This document shows, one piece after another, positions 37,201-47,520 of a stretch of 64,000 bases of DNA (position 1 is its first letter; each line of letters starts with the position of its first letter). The DNA comes from Micrasema longulum. Taxonomy: Eukaryota; Arthropoda; Insecta; Trichoptera; Brachycentridae. The DNA lies in NCBI GenBank assembly GCA_022494885.1, contig JAGVSM010001246.1, forward strand, positions 180,796-244,795, read 5' to 3'. Under the pieces are notes generated by a model. The model did not search any database, was not told the DNA's origin, and worked only from the letters and a program-made list of their open reading frames with translations. Made by a program: the position numbers and the translations under genes.

Positions 37201-40200
37201 GACCCACACACTCTTGTTCTACCTGCAAAGGGTGTTAAAATCAATAAGAATTTTTCATAAGCGGTATTCCACAGGGATTCGTATTCGGTCCGGTTCTCTT
37301 CATACTTACATTTTAACAGTAACCATACAGTCAATGTCCAAAACTTTTGCAGATGATACAAAGCAGTATGCCCACCCACTTAATTACTCAATTCAACTAC
37401 AGCAAGACCTGGACAGTATTCATGAATATACCAAGAAATGACTTCTCATTAATAAATCCACAATTCTTCAGATAGGCCCGAAAAACCCCATTGTATAGTC
37501 TAAATGATATAGATTTGAAAGCTGGGAAACAAGAAAAAGACCTCAGAATAACAATAACAGATGTTTTAAAATGGGAATGTCACATACTAAACATAACAAC
37601 AATAAAAAAACCAATTCAATTATCAACTTGATTAAAAAAGCCTCGTCATATATAACATCAAAAATGCTACTGAAAATATACTAATCCTGTATTAGACTAA
37701 CTCTCGATTAGGGGTTTCAGTTTTCAGGAGCCACAAATAATTAAACAAACCAATATTTGTGGAAGAAATGATGAGTGATATCATTGTTTTTAAAACCAGC
37801 GCCGATTTATTGTAAATGTATTGAAATCATAAAACTTTAGTGCACATGAAAAAAAAAATACACAAATTATTAAATAAAATGAGACACAAAGGGCTATGTA
37901 AAGGAGAATGCTGGGTACTTAGACAGGAGAACTAATGCATAAATAAGAGCGAGATCCAAGGTCACCGATGTGGTCCACGGAAATGCAAACCAGAAATTGA
38001 GCTCGACTATTCATATAGCCAGAACCGCAGACTTTAAATGGACTAGAAAACGTCCTGGAATGGAGAACTAGAACAGGCAGAAAAAGTTCTGATGACCAAA
38101 GACGGGTTGCAGGAAGTGGTTGGATTCGGTTCGCTCAGGATAGGAAGATGTGGAGATCTAAGGGAGGAGAATCTGTTTACCATTGGACACGGCAGGGCTG
38201 ATAATGATTAAATTGTAGCGCCTTTAAAATGACAGAAAAAAATTGAATATACATATCTAGTACAATTTAAAAAAAATAAATCTAATGTAGGTCTCAGCGG
38301 CAATTTGTGTTTAACCAAATAAAAATTAGAGGGTTAATATTTAGTACTTGTTCAAAAATATAAATCACTCACTCACTAATACATAATTTTTAGTAATAAC
38401 ATGGCAGCAGTAGCCTTTGCGCATTCCTGGTCGATTAGCGCGAGCTGGTGGGGCACCCCTGAGAGTCTCCCGTTTCTCAACCCGAGAGCTAACAAACAAC
38501 ATGGCGGCAGTTACCTTGGCGCGCTCCCGGTCGATGAGCGTGAGCTGGTCCTCCAGCAGGCGGCGCTTGTGCTGCGCCGCAGCGGCCAGGGCGGCCAGCA
38601 GCTCCTTGTGGCGGCGCTCCACGGCCGCCGCCAGCTCGCGGGCGCACGCCCCCGCCGCCTCGGCCCCCGCCTCCCGAGCCAGCTCCAGCTTGCGCAGCTC
38701 GTCGGCCACGCCCTCCCGGGCTGAGCTCAGCTGAAAACAAATACAAACCGGTATCAACAAGCGGAAATTTCATATAGACAACATAAAAATATTTTCTAAT
38801 AGTGTTGTAGAGGATCAGAACACGACCCAGTGATCGCTATCGACTGGCAATACTGGAAACGTTCCTCAGTTGGCAACGTTGATTTTGACATCTTCGATAC
38901 GACCCCGGACAACCGCTCCGTTTGCTTGTCGCATTTTCTATACATTCTGATGGCTGCATTCAAAACTCAGTTGGTGTTTTTGGTCTTATATGCGGGGTGC
39001 AGTATTTTGCTTACTAGGCCTCCGCAGTCACCGGAAAAGTGGCTTGTCTTGGCTAACTTCAAATTGAGTGCTACATCACAATTGTCTTCCAAAGTCGAGC
39101 AGAACAGCAGCCGAATTTATTTAAAAAATTTAAAATATAGACTAGCTAGGTGCCTTATACCCGTATGCAGAGACAAACCTTAAGGTGAGGATAGTACATT
39201 CTATTGTCTTCACCTTCGGATTATTCTCTGCATTTGAAATTAGAATGTACTTTCCTCACCTTAAGTTTTGTCTCTGCATACGGGTATTAATGTTCATCAT
39301 CATCATCATCATGAATTATTTCCCTTTCCGCACCCAGTGGTGCTTAGGGCACTGCATTGGTAAACCAAATAGAGCGTAGTTCGATCATGATATATGTTAC
39401 ACGAAGGTAAGGTGATAAGTCTTACGCTTCAGGTACCAGTCAAGGAACAATAAAATATTGCAGTTCGAAGTCCACTCAGCCAGGAATCGAACCTAGGACC
39501 TCAAGAATAGGAGGCAAATGCGTTAACCAGTACACAGCGAGGCGAACGTATCTTCACTAAATTTTCCATTCAGGATTTTTACCTGAGAGCAGTCATCGAA
39601 AACACTCGTCCAGGATATTTACGACTCAGTTTGTGTATTTTGCTCAAATGCGGGACGCATAGGCCTCCAGTCACCGCAAGAACTGCTTGTCTCAGTTACC
39701 TCTATCTTCCAAAGATAAGCAGAACTGGAGCCGCATCTTTTAATTTAAAAAAAACTAACCAGGCACAGATACCTAAATGTTCAAGGTATTATTGATTAAA
39801 ATATTATTGATTCATACCTTTGAAAGACACTCATTAGCTTTGTAGAGGAGGATTTCGGACATGCGCTTAATGGCTATGGAAAATGGTATGATGGTGTGGT
39901 CGCAAGGAGAGTCGCTGTGTGGGCCTCCAGTGCACAGGGCACAGAACACACAGTCACAGGTCTCACAAAACAGCAATTCCTGAAAAGGACAAAAACGTGG
40001 ATATATCAAATAATATTTATTAATGACCTCTTACTGATTTCGATCTTTTACGGTTTTGACAGAGCAAGGATGAAAAAATTAACTCCAATATTAATTTCAA
40101 TGGAGACAGGCGACTCTAGCGTTTCGAAATATTCCCAAAGTTTCATTGAATTACAGGGAAATTTAAATACTTTGAAGTGATTTGAAAGCATTTAGAGTAT

Positions 40201-43050
40201 TGTTTAACTTATTTTATCTGGGATTATGGAAGGATGTTTTTTTTAAATGTCTGTAACGAGCGAACGAAGCATGACAGAAAACAGATTTTTGCGAATTGTT
40301 ATGTAAGTTCCGGCATTTGAGGGAATTGGAAGCAAGGATAGCAACCCAAAAAAAATTTTTTTGGTAATGATGTCATTCTGTAGTTCATCAACTTTATTTT
40401 TATAAAAAATCGTGAGTTGAGTTGCAAATGTAGTTTAAAATCATACTTCTGATGGTTTGAAAATAAAGTAAAGCAAACATAGCAATATCCATCAGCCAAT
40501 TAAATTTTCAAAATGGCCGTGCCATACAAATATTAAGAAAGTTTTTTGAATTCGTGTTTCTATTGTAGCTAATTTATTAGTATCTTAAAGTAAAAGTTCA
40601 GTGAAAATAACATTTCTAACATATAAACTCTCTTTGGCATTAGTGTAGCAATTTTTGTTATTTTTCTCGAAAACACCAAAACGGGAGTTCGCTATCTTTG
40701 CTTCCAATGCCCTCATTTATTTCCTACTGGATTTTTAAAAATTCCATTCGAGATTTCAATCCCTGTATATCTTAGATATTTACCTAACTATTCGTATAAA
40801 ATTAACAGTTTCATCATCAGCGCCCTTGAGGTGAATTTCACAAAAATGGCGCTATATAAATTATCCAACTATATATATATCAGTAATATTGCTTCTGCTG
40901 GAATGATGCGAAGTGATGTTTCTAATATCCGACTCTTAAAATCATAGTGCTTTTTTCCGTTCTTTCACTCGGGTTCGCGAGGAGTGAGTGTCCCGTGCAT
41001 ACTGAATTCTTGTACAGCCAAATTGACCATCTAAAGATACAAAAATGCGAAATTGCATTCTTTGGTCGAAGCTCCCGATTTTGTGATGATGGCATCGATT
41101 TATGGCCGATGCACAAAATGAATGTTTGCGCAGTGGCAGACTTACCTGATTAGTGTGCGTGCTACATTTGGGTACAACTTCTCTTCTCTGCCGGGACATG
41201 AGATCTAGTAGTTGGTTTACGAGGAAGGAAGGAGGTAGAGCGGCCACACCACCTCGGGGGATGGTAATCAGCTCACGGCAAATCGGACATCTATAAACAG
41301 ATGAAATACTATCATTTATACTAGTGGGTAACTACAATCAAATTTTCAATCTGTATTATAGACCATATGTACCGATCGCCGCCCAACGAATAAGCATAAA
41401 GTTAGCCAGGAGCCAGATTGGAAAAGAAAGCTCCGTCTATAGAGGCCTCTCAGAAATATAATCAAACAGAATGCAGCTTTGCAAATCGCTGTCTTCTTCT
41501 ACCACCTTCAGTTTTAACAATAGTAATGTATCCTTCAGTATAGTGTTTTCGATTCATAAATTCAAATCACTAGATATATGCTGTGATCATAGAATTAAGA
41601 ATAGTCCAGAAGGAGCGTAGAACCATATTTGAATACATCGGACTGTGTCCAATAATTCCCCCACTTAGACACACTTTCGCTGCGCGCATACTTGAAGTCA
41701 CCGAGTATTATTGCCAGAACGCGAAGAATATAACCATAACACAAATGTAAGGTAAAAAAAAACAATTTGTTAATTTTTCTAAAATTTTATTGTGCACTCC
41801 GAAAAATTGATTGACACAACAGAGTAGATAAGTAAAGGGTCATTTAATAAGAGTAATTGAATTAATGAACTTTGAACTTAAAATATAAAACAATTTTTTT
41901 TTTACATAAAACGAATATTTCTATATCATGTTAAATAATATTTTATGTTTTAAAGATAATGTTAGCCAAATGTCCACCACGGCGTTGTTGAATCCGAGGT
42001 TCAATTTTCATTATTTCTCTTATTATATGAGCAAAGTAGGGTAAAAAATTTTACTACTCTGGCAACAATAACGAAATTTCCATTTTGTTTCTTCGACAAT
42101 CTGACAGATGGAAAAATTATTCAATTTTTTAGTAATGCATTTGTGACAAACACATTCATTTGATAATTACACATGAAATGTGATTGCATCCTGTTTCTTT
42201 AAGATCCTAGCAGTATTTCTACACTTTAAAAGGACATAACACGGCATGGTTAAATTCGAATCAGGAGTTGCGTACTTAGCGACATCTACAAAGAAACTAA
42301 TGGGTCAAAACTTAAACCCTGTCACATCCGAAATCACAATGATCAGTATGGGCAAGAAGACATATTAGCATATTTAAAAAAATATTTAGAACCAAGAATT
42401 TTTTTAAAATAAAATATTTAAAAAAACAAATGGTTGCTTACTTCTGCAAGGGAGAAGTGAGGGGAGCGTGGCGCAGTATCAGATTCCCCCTCCCCTGCAG
42501 AAGTTAGCAACCATTTGCTTTTTTTAATATTTTATTTTTTTAAATTATATTCTTTCTAAAAAAATAATTTAATGTGCCAATATGTCTTCTTGGTCATACT
42601 GATCAACGTGGTTTCGGATGTGACAGGGTTTAAAGAACACCCTGTATATAAATATATGTAAAGCATGTAAAATAAGGCGTTTAAATTAAAATATAAAAAA
42701 ATATATTTAGATGTCACTTCTATTTCTTCATTAATTCTTTGTTGTGAGCAGTTGCCATAATATAACCGACAAACATGAAGATAAGCATTTTGTTTTGCTG
42801 TAAATTAATTTTCTACTGAGCAGTACTTGTTTCGTTTCTTTCTATGCAAAACATAATCCACGAAAGGGCTGCTTAATTCACGGTCAATCATCATCATCCC
42901 AATAAGTTTACAGTTTAGATGATAAGACAACAAACCGAAAGCTGCCGACATCCCTCGTGTGCGCCGCGGCGATACGGCCGAGACAGTGGAGACACACGGA
43001 GTGGGAACACGGCAACAGCTTGGGGGTGTGTTCGCTGCCATCGTACGTGC
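30972..43050 (-). CDS. TRIM-NHL protein (RING, B-box, coiled coil, filamin, NHL), ten coding exons
   Basis: Seen: exons (minus) 43050-42936, 41290-41146, 39979-39818, 38730-38515, 37222-36982, 36316-36133, 34923-34648, 33863-33619, 32795-32654 and 31207-30972, all with GT-AG borders, about 650 codons. Domains in order: RING second half (PCSHSVCLHC, then CPIC), one B-box (CSTH-x7-CETC-x4-CALC-x4-H-x6-H), an alanine/glutamate-rich coiled coil, a filamin-like domain (DLDDGTYR...ISFRPLHAGT), and NHL repeats ending KYRYW. Known: TRIM proteins of this build (TRIM2/TRIM3, TRIM71, nhl-1, TRIM32 relatives) are cytoplasmic RING E3 ubiquitin ligases, some binding RNA through the NHL propeller. The PREN motif before the filamin part favours the TRIM2/3 or nhl-1 branch; I cannot settle the orthologue. 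Odd: the frame breaks once inside exon 7, and the first RING cysteines are on an exon not found. All introns carry transposon debris. Confidence 0.9.
31340..31445 (-). repeat. LINE 3'-UTR repeat E fragment (TRIM-NHL intron 9)
   Basis: acacggtgtgtaaagtggtc and cttaaaccagccaatg match the minus arm at 10430-10470. Confidence 0.65.
32654..32795 (-). CDS. TRIM-NHL exon 9: NHL repeat
   Basis: Reads VGGNASELGLIGGLCVSPSG then ELLVADSAIHVFSAKGD, one NHL blade. Acceptor atttgtag, donor gtaacc; ends with one base of a split codon resolved by the terminal exon (G+GG). Confidence 0.88.
32930..33560 (+). mobile_element. RTE-like LINE 3' end (TRIM-NHL intron 8)
   Basis: Plus strand reads EEFVYLGSMFISDGR, VNAGDKTNSALSTVIVNKNM and AGLAVHGGVLVPTLPHRSK, then after frame breaks RITNDEIRRV and WFGHVERMNDERMVKQIY, GRPRK. 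This is the ordered C-terminal part of an RTE-clade polymerase common in Lepidoptera. Confidence 0.8.
33619..33863 (-). CDS. TRIM-NHL exon 8: NHL repeats
   Basis: Split codon G+GT gives G; reads LVGRSCTGIAVTQRGLVAVN and EPVAVAVDPTYGHVLVADNG then ARSVFVFDAEGKYLFQ, two clear NHL blades. Acceptor aacccag, donor gtgcaa, ends in phase 0. Confidence 0.9.
33950..34215 (+). repeat. LINE 3'-UTR repeat E (TRIM-NHL intron 7)
   Basis: gggaatatggaagtctaggc, cttatgacccgtcattgact and the following block match 50295-50390 and the plus arm at 10056. Confidence 0.7.
34330..34550 (+). mobile_element. RTE-like LINE tip (TRIM-NHL intron 7)
   Basis: RWFGHVERMN then, in shifted frames, RRRPKKTRQDQI and similar basic residues; same element type as 33340-33440. 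Confidence 0.55.
34648..34923 (-). CDS. TRIM-NHL exon 7: filamin end and first NHL repeat, frame broken
   Basis: From the acceptor the frame reads RISFRPLHAGTIVLSVSVVG then RAMGGGGSLQVGVAGG, the end of the filamin domain. The NHL repeat (QPAALAAARADGTLYLLDAG, then NSRVHVLDEGLYSKGYIENE) lies one base further on in a different frame, and only that frame joins exon 8 correctly. The 276-base exon is therefore one base too long (or two too short) for an open frame. The change falls within about 34785-34840, a run of G and C. Either a real lesion or a sequence error in GC-rich DNA. Confidence 0.8.
34975..35145 (+). mobile_element. CR1-like LINE C-terminus (TRIM-NHL intron 6)
   Basis: Open frame LKHFFSNRVVDSWNKLPQEL then VSKCSLNTFKNGLNLFWKS stop, the standard C-terminal motif (FFxxRVVxxWNxLP...FKxxLxxFW) of CR1/Jockey-like polymerases; upstream part frameshifted. 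Confidence 0.75.
35390..35530 (+). repeat. Dispersed repeat R, 3' fragment
   Basis: tgtactagctacacatcacc and the preceding tttatggagttattacagct match 12195-12260. Confidence 0.6.
36133..36316 (-). CDS. TRIM-NHL exon 6: filamin-type domain, first part
   Basis: Split codon G+AG gives E; reads EGASVAGLESTVLLRTVDYH, a proline/glycine loop, then CDVHDLDDGTYR, the usual DxxDGTYx turn of filamin/ABP280 repeats. Acceptor attcccag, donor gtacgg. Confidence 0.88.
36525..36575 (+). repeat. SINE family A 3' fragment
   Basis: ccaatgcagtgtcctatgct and ccactgggcgtagataggga, the end segment of family A. Confidence 0.55.
36792..36955 (+). repeat. SINE family D (TRIM-NHL intron 5)
   Basis: gatcagaggtccgaggttcg, aaccccactttaccc and gtatttacaactcgttgaaa; truncated at its left end relative to 14980. 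Confidence 0.7.
36982..37222 (-). CDS. TRIM-NHL exon 5: end of coiled coil and linker
   Basis: Starts VEQECVGLQSQVEARDMSAR, then AEPRENAFLALEVRHNEALP and RVRTTTTYPPLC, the conserved linker before the filamin domain of TRIM2/3-type proteins. Acceptor ctttgcag, donor gtaaat; ends with one base of a split codon. Confidence 0.88.
37240..37740 (+). mobile_element. LINE reverse transcriptase fragment (TRIM-NHL intron 4)
   Basis: In changing frames: GIPQGFVFGPVLF, then FADDTKQYAHPLNYSIQLQQ (the FADD catalytic box), DLDSIHEYTKKW, and LNDIDLKAGKQEKDLRITIT. The order of the blocks is that of a CR1/Jockey-like polymerase. Confidence 0.75.
37955..38205 (+). mobile_element. RTE-like LINE C-terminus (TRIM-NHL intron 4)
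   Basis: Open frame GRKSSDDQRRVAGSGWIRFA then QDRKMWRSKGGESVYHWTRQ before a stop; matches the motif GRPxxRWxDD...AGxxWxxxAxDRxxWRxxxEAYVxxWT of RTE-like elements. Confidence 0.75.
38401..38448 (-). pseudogene. Decayed tandem copy of the 3' end of TRIM-NHL exon 4
   Basis: On the minus strand this reads QLALIDQECAKATAAM against QLTLIDRERAKVTAAM across the true exon end and its intron start (38502-38549). Spacing is 101 bases. The copy includes the splice-donor region, but the donor GT is changed to GC. Confidence 0.7.
38515..38730 (-). CDS. TRIM-NHL exon 4: alanine-rich coiled coil
   Basis: 72 codons, phase 0 at both ends. Very GC-rich; translated as heptad-like helix rich in A, E, L and R (REGVADELRKLELAREAGAE and onward to LLEDQLTLIDRERAK). 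Acceptor tgttttcag, donor gtaact. A decayed copy of its 3' end and donor lies at 38401-38448. Confidence 0.88.
39156..39287. mobile_element. Small foldback element (TRIM-NHL intron 3)
   Basis: atacccgtatgcagagacaa at the left is mirrored by ttgtctctgcatacgggtat at the right, and ccttaaggtgagga by tcctcaccttaag. About 46-bp arms, 40-bp loop. Confidence 0.8.
39294..39312 (+). repeat. (TCA)n microsatellite at a SINE end
   Basis: Six TCA/ATC units marking the tail of the family A SINE that follows. Confidence 0.85.
39300..39670 (-). repeat. SINE family A (TRIM-NHL intron 3)
   Basis: ccgcacccagtggtgcttag, tcttacgcttcaggtaccag, gaatcgaacctaggacctca, and tacctgagagcagtcatcga in the order expected for an inverted family A copy. 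Confidence 0.75.
39818..39979 (-). CDS. TRIM-NHL exon 3: B-box zinc finger
   Basis: 54 codons, phase 0 at both ends. ELLFCETCDCVFCALCTGGP then H-x6-H supplies the remaining B-box zinc ligands; the tail PFSIAIKRMSEILLYKANEC begins the coiled coil. Acceptor ccttttcag, donor gtatga. Confidence 0.9.
40820..40870 (+). repeat. Short dispersed repeat, copy 2
   Basis: Matches 7009-7060 with one or two differences (cagcgcccttgaggtgaatt, atggcgctatataaattatc). Confidence 0.65.
41146..41290 (-). CDS. TRIM-NHL exon 2: last RING pair and start of B-box
   Basis: The split codon CG+A gives R, then CPICRELITIPRGGVAALPP closes the RING. The stretch SFLVNQLLDLMSRQRREVVP leads to the first B-box ligands CSTH. 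Donor gtaagt follows CAG. Ends in phase 0. Confidence 0.9.
42316..42629. mobile_element. piggyBac-type MITE with TTAA duplication (TRIM-NHL intron 1)
   Basis: TTAA at 42312-42315 and 42630-42633 flank perfect ends ACCCTGTCACATCC and GGATGTGACAGGGT. The whole 314 bp is close to palindromic (aaatggttgcttacttctgc against gcagaagttagcaaccattt). No ORF. Confidence 0.75.
42936..43050 (-). CDS. TRIM-NHL exon 1 of those visible: RING core
   Basis: Acceptor ttttttgtccccag, donor gtttgt. Reads TYDGSEHTPKLLPCSHSVCL then HCLGRIAAAHTRDVGSF, giving the C-x-H-x2-C-x2-C core of a C3HC4 RING. It opens with the last two bases of a split codon (xGC), so a further 5' exon must supply the first C-x2-C pair and the start codon. 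Confidence 0.85.
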
Positions 43051-43309
43051 CTGGGGACAAAAAACATACAATTTAACACGAGGATGCTTAGTGCTGTCCG
43101 AAACGGGCAATTATCATGGATTTTTTTATTAGCTAATAAATAAATCTAAAAAATCACAAGCCGATCGGTACTATTCTTATTAAAATCTGTTAAGAAATAA
43201 GGGATTGAATTCTAGTAATTTGAATGGTGCCAAAAACAAACAATTCGTGACGTCATCAAGTATGACGTCTTCGGATGTTTTGTGGCGTCATCGGATCAAA
43301 ATGGTGAAT

Positions 43310-43815
43310 GTTACGCAGTGTGTAAAGTGACCACTTAAACCAGCCAATGACAGGTCATAAGCCCTGTAAACGCCTTGACATCCATATTCCCTTATTTAAG
43401 GTATTCTCCATCCCTGTTGTAATTTTTTTATCTTAATGACTCCCGAGGGGGTGAAATCCAGTCTTTTGTCTACGAACATTTGGACAAACTCAAATATTGT
43501 AATGAAACCAACTGGTCCAAGAAGAAGTGTAAAATTTCAAAATTTGTTTTCAGGCGTTGCCTAGTATGTGAAATATTTCGGTCAGATGAATCTCTTCACA
43601 ACAATAAAGGTTTCAGCTCTTTAACTTCACTAAAATCAACAAATGGAACAATTGAAGAAATATGGATGTTCAAACATAGGCAAAATGGTGAATGTTACAC
43701 AGTGTGTATAGTGATAATTTAAACCAGCCAATGACAGGTCATAAGCCCTGTAAACGCCTTGACATCCATATTCCCTTATTTATGGTATTCTCCATCCCTG
43801 TTGTAATTTGTTAAT
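43310..43815 (-). repeat. Two tandem copies of LINE 3'-UTR repeat E
   Basis: 43310-43500 and 43575-43815 both contain ccagccaatgacaggtcata and agccctgtaaacgccttgac in the same orientation, nearly identical, suggesting a local duplication. Confidence 0.7.
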
Positions 43816-43960
43816 GTTGTACTTTCGTTTTTCCAGATGTAAGGCACTAAGTTATATAGCTTTGGTCCCGTAAAAATAAAAAATCTTTGAAACACCGCTA
43901 CCCGAGCTCTAAGCATCATTGGGTCATTCCTCGCAGAACCTCGTGTTTCGTGTGCATGGT

Positions 43961-43990
43961 GTACCCTGTACCCTGTACCCTGTACCCTGT
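43961..43990 (+). repeat. GTACCCT minisatellite, four units
   Basis: Four perfect heptamers plus GT. Confidence 0.95.
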
Positions 43991-44689
43991 CTGGGGTATC
44001 CCAGTGTTTATGGGTTTCAATCAATTTTTTTCTTATATAAGATTGCCTTATTGCACGGATCACGATAGTTGTGCACCTGTCGTACATAGTTTTGCCATAC
44101 ATTCGCCTGAGACATCGCAAATTAGATTTTTTTTACTGAAAAACTAAATTATTTTGTGTATTTTAATGCTCCCAGTAACACAATGAGTACCTAATTGAAA
44201 TCGGTGTGAAATGAGGTCTGACAAATATGCACGTAGAAAGGTAGGTCCACGGACCATAAATAAAATAATTTTATGGTTTTATTATTTAAAAAAAACTGGT
44301 GGTGATTTAAAAAATATTAAATGGATTTAAAAATAGTAGCGCTGCAGCTGAAATTGCGATTGAAATTAAATTATTTCTTGAAAGGCAGACAATTACCATT
44401 CGGAGTGGTTATAGAAACAGGTAGTGTGTGCATTGAAGTGAAAATTATATTCGTTTCCAGAAATAGGTTTATTTAAAGATTTACGTTGTACAGAGTCAAG
44501 GCTCCACCGCACTCGTAACGGATGCGGTCGATGTAATTATTATTATCAAACGAAATTATAACCATTCGATGTCAAGACAAATTAACTGGAATCATTCAAT
44601 TATTTTTTATTTCGTGACCAAGTCAAATTAAATAATCATTCCAGTATTTTTATTATTTTGCATTTCGAACTGTAAACATAGTTTTAACT

Positions 44690-45222
44690 CTCCTTTCCCG
44701 GCGATTGGTAGCTAGTACACATTGCCTCTAATAACGTTAATATCTCCATAAATATAATAAGTTATGGGTTGAGATTTTCGGTATTCCTCCGTTATACATT
44801 TACGTATCGGTTAAAATATTTTTTCAATTAAATAATTCATGCTTATTGCGTACGTAGTAAAAGAATAATCCTAATATATAATTGTCTCACACACTTTTTA
44901 CGTCTCACTCTCGATAATACAGGTATATTCGGGACTGAGACGATTTCACGTGTCACACGCGCGAACAGGGAAGTTTCTAGAACTTACCTTACTATCCCAG
45001 ACGCCCGTTAGTAGCTGTCCGATTTTCGTTAGGAGCGGTTCTTTTGCCCGCGATGAGAGCATTGAATAATGATTTTTTCATGTTTTTAGCAATTAGATTA
45101 AAAATATTATCACTTTTGACTTCATCTATAAATAATGTAATCAATTGCATGGGAACATATTTCCGATTTTAAATCTCTCATTTTTGCATCTGTAATGACT
45201 GCACAGTACCGTAACGCGCGTA
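44690..45222 (-). repeat. Dispersed repeat R, copy 2
   Basis: Inverted counterpart of 11714-12275: cgattggtagctagtacaca, tttacgtctcactctcgata, cacagtaccgtaacgcgcg. Confidence 0.65.
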
Positions 45223-46490
45223 TGTTATTAGGACAGAAAGGGAAAGGTTCAATTGGGAGAAACGTTATGTCCATTTTTGAAAAAAAAATTGAAATTTTTT
45301 TTTATTTTGCGCTAAACAGGCTGTCATTTCGTATTTAAGTAATAAAAAATCAGTCCAATGAACTTTTATAATGTGCATTAAACCTTATTAAATAAGCATC
45401 TAAGGGCGTGAGTTGCATTTTGTTTTGTAATAAATGGGTAGCATTGTTTTAATGAGCAATTGTGTTCGTCAATATTAGCCAGGCGCTCAACGGAATCAGT
45501 TCCGTGGAGTGTAAACTTTTTGCATTTCGGTAGTTTTAAAACGTGTTCGAATTTGTAATGTGATTAAGTTATATCTTTACTAACAAAAAAATAATCTTAT
45601 CAATATAGATAATTAATAAAATATTCAGACAGTTATAAACTTCGAACCTCGGTTGAGGGCCAAAAGTAGTATAGAATATTTTTTTAAATAATTTTTAGGT
45701 TCAATGTGATCCAAAATGAAACTTTTTAGACCCCTTTCACTTTGATTTCTAAAAAAATAAAAAACTTCATACATCACCGGCCCACTCTATTGTATAGCTT
45801 TGAAATCGGTCGGTAGAAAAAAAAGTGGTTAAAAACAAAGTTGTTTTTGTTATTTTATTATAATTCGATTGTAACTGGCCCTTATATTGTTTATTTTACG
45901 TTGTGTACAACCTCGTCTTACTGTAAAAAGTTTAGTTGAATTTCAGTACTCAAAATTCAAACATTGTATAAAGCAAATACCCAGTAAGTGGCATGTTATG
46001 GCAGGGAGATAGACGCTAATGTGTTAGGTAGGAAATCGTTTGGCGGACTGTGCATATCTTGTAAATCGGATCTATTGTGATCGTTCTTTCAATAAGATAA
46101 TATGACGAAGGGTTATATTAAGCTTGTGCAGTTACTTAATTAGATTTATGCATTATAACTATTTACAATTAGCGTCACACGAATCTCAAACCGTCGTGAC
46201 CAACAAAAAATGTCTAATATGTGAAGTAATTAAAAACAATATTTTTCTCACGGTAAGGAATAGATCAAAAGATTCAGTTGTAAGCAAAGAAATAGTAGAT
46301 TAGTTAGTATGGTAATTAAAAAACTTCTGTCAATTTTACAGACAAAATTAATTTACTGGTACAGTGATAGAGTTTACTAGTAGAGGTATGTATGTAACGT
46401 GGGTATTTATTTATCTATTAATTACATATATTATCTATTTCAAGGGAATTTATATAACACTAGAGCATTTTAACATCAATATGGAGTGTT
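45223..46490. other. Non-coding, no recognised feature
   Basis: AT-rich with homopolymer runs. No gene or repeat family identified. Confidence 0.4.
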
Positions 46491-46492
46491 TT

Positions 46493-47218
46493 CTGGGCCC
46501 GTATTACAATGGGAAGTTATCAGAGTTATCTTCAATTGTCTGTAAAGAAAACACGTTTTTTTGTACGAAAACATGTATAGGTATTTGTAAATGTTTGAAA
46601 ATTCGGTATTTTACCGACGACGCAGTAACCAGTAATTGAACACGTTTTTGAAAAAGAAACATAAAAATATACACATTTTCGAACAGAAAATATGATTTTA
46701 CTTTATAGGCAATAAATTTAAGATAGCTCTGTTTACTTCCCATTGGAGTCGGGACCCTGGGTCCGTATTCTAATGGAAAGTTAAAATTTATCTTCAATTT
46801 TATCATCAAGGTAAAATTAAGTTTTCTGTATGAAAAATAGAATGTGTTAACATTTTTTTTTATAAACATTTTCAATTACAGGTTACCGATAAATATACTT
46901 TGAATTTTTATACAAATATACACGTTTTCGTTCATAAATATCGATGTTAGTTTATATCGTCTCGATATGTGCCGATGAAAATAGCGTTCATAATCGCGGC
47001 CCTCAGCCCGTATCTTCAATTTTATCTACAAAGTAAAATTAAGTTTTCTGTATGAAAAATATTTTTTTCTCCTCTAAATATGTTCAATTACAGGTTACCG
47101 ATTGAGATACTTAGAATTTTCATACAAATATACACATTTTCGTACATAAACATCGATGTTATTTTATAACGTCTCGATATGTGCCGATGAAGATAGCGTT
47201 TGTAATCGCGGCCCTGGT
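46493..47218. repeat. Cluster of three MITE family T copies
   Basis: First copy 46493-46760; then two shorter related units (about 46760-47005 and 47005-47218) sharing ttaagttttctgtatgaaaa, caattacaggttaccgat and cgtctcgatatgtgccgatg, both ending near tcgcggccct. Confidence 0.65.
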
Positions 47219-47394
47219 TAGATTGGTCACCATGTAACAGCGTAGCCAGTTCTAAGGTGGATTTTTCTTTATGTAAATTCATTACACTTTTTAGAGTTTC
47301 TTTTTAAATAACGATTAATGGTAATGTACGTAAATGGTTTCTTTGGGGCTTTGATAAAAAAAATAAAGGCATATTTTGATTTAAATTCGAACTT

Positions 47395-47520
47395 AGACGT
47401 CGCACTTTTGAAAAAGGCGATGCGACGCTTGATTTCTACTTCTTATTTCCCTTCGTTGTCAATTTGAGATCCAAGGTGCAGGAACTCAGTCACAACTTCT
47501 AGACCTTGGAATGAGTTTCC
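47395..47520 (-). mobile_element. LINE polymerase fragment
   Basis: Minus strand reads LEVVTEFLHLGSQIDNEGK, stop, EVEIKRRIAFFKSATSKFEF, matching the FVYLGSxIxxxG...EIKRRIAxAKSA motif of RTE-type elements. Confidence 0.65.

Noticed and set aside
38417..38734. Long plus-strand frames over the coiled-coil exon
   Set aside because: Antisense shadows of a GC-rich exon; no recognisable domain, while the minus strand splices into a TRIM protein.
43961..43990. GTACCCT tandem units as telomere-like repeat
   Set aside because: Only four units and unlike the insect TTAGG repeat; treated as a simple minisatellite.
44470..44575. 30-codon minus-strand frame ending IDRIRYECGGALTLYNVNL
   Set aside because: Composition looks protein-like but no family, splice context or second exon could be identified.
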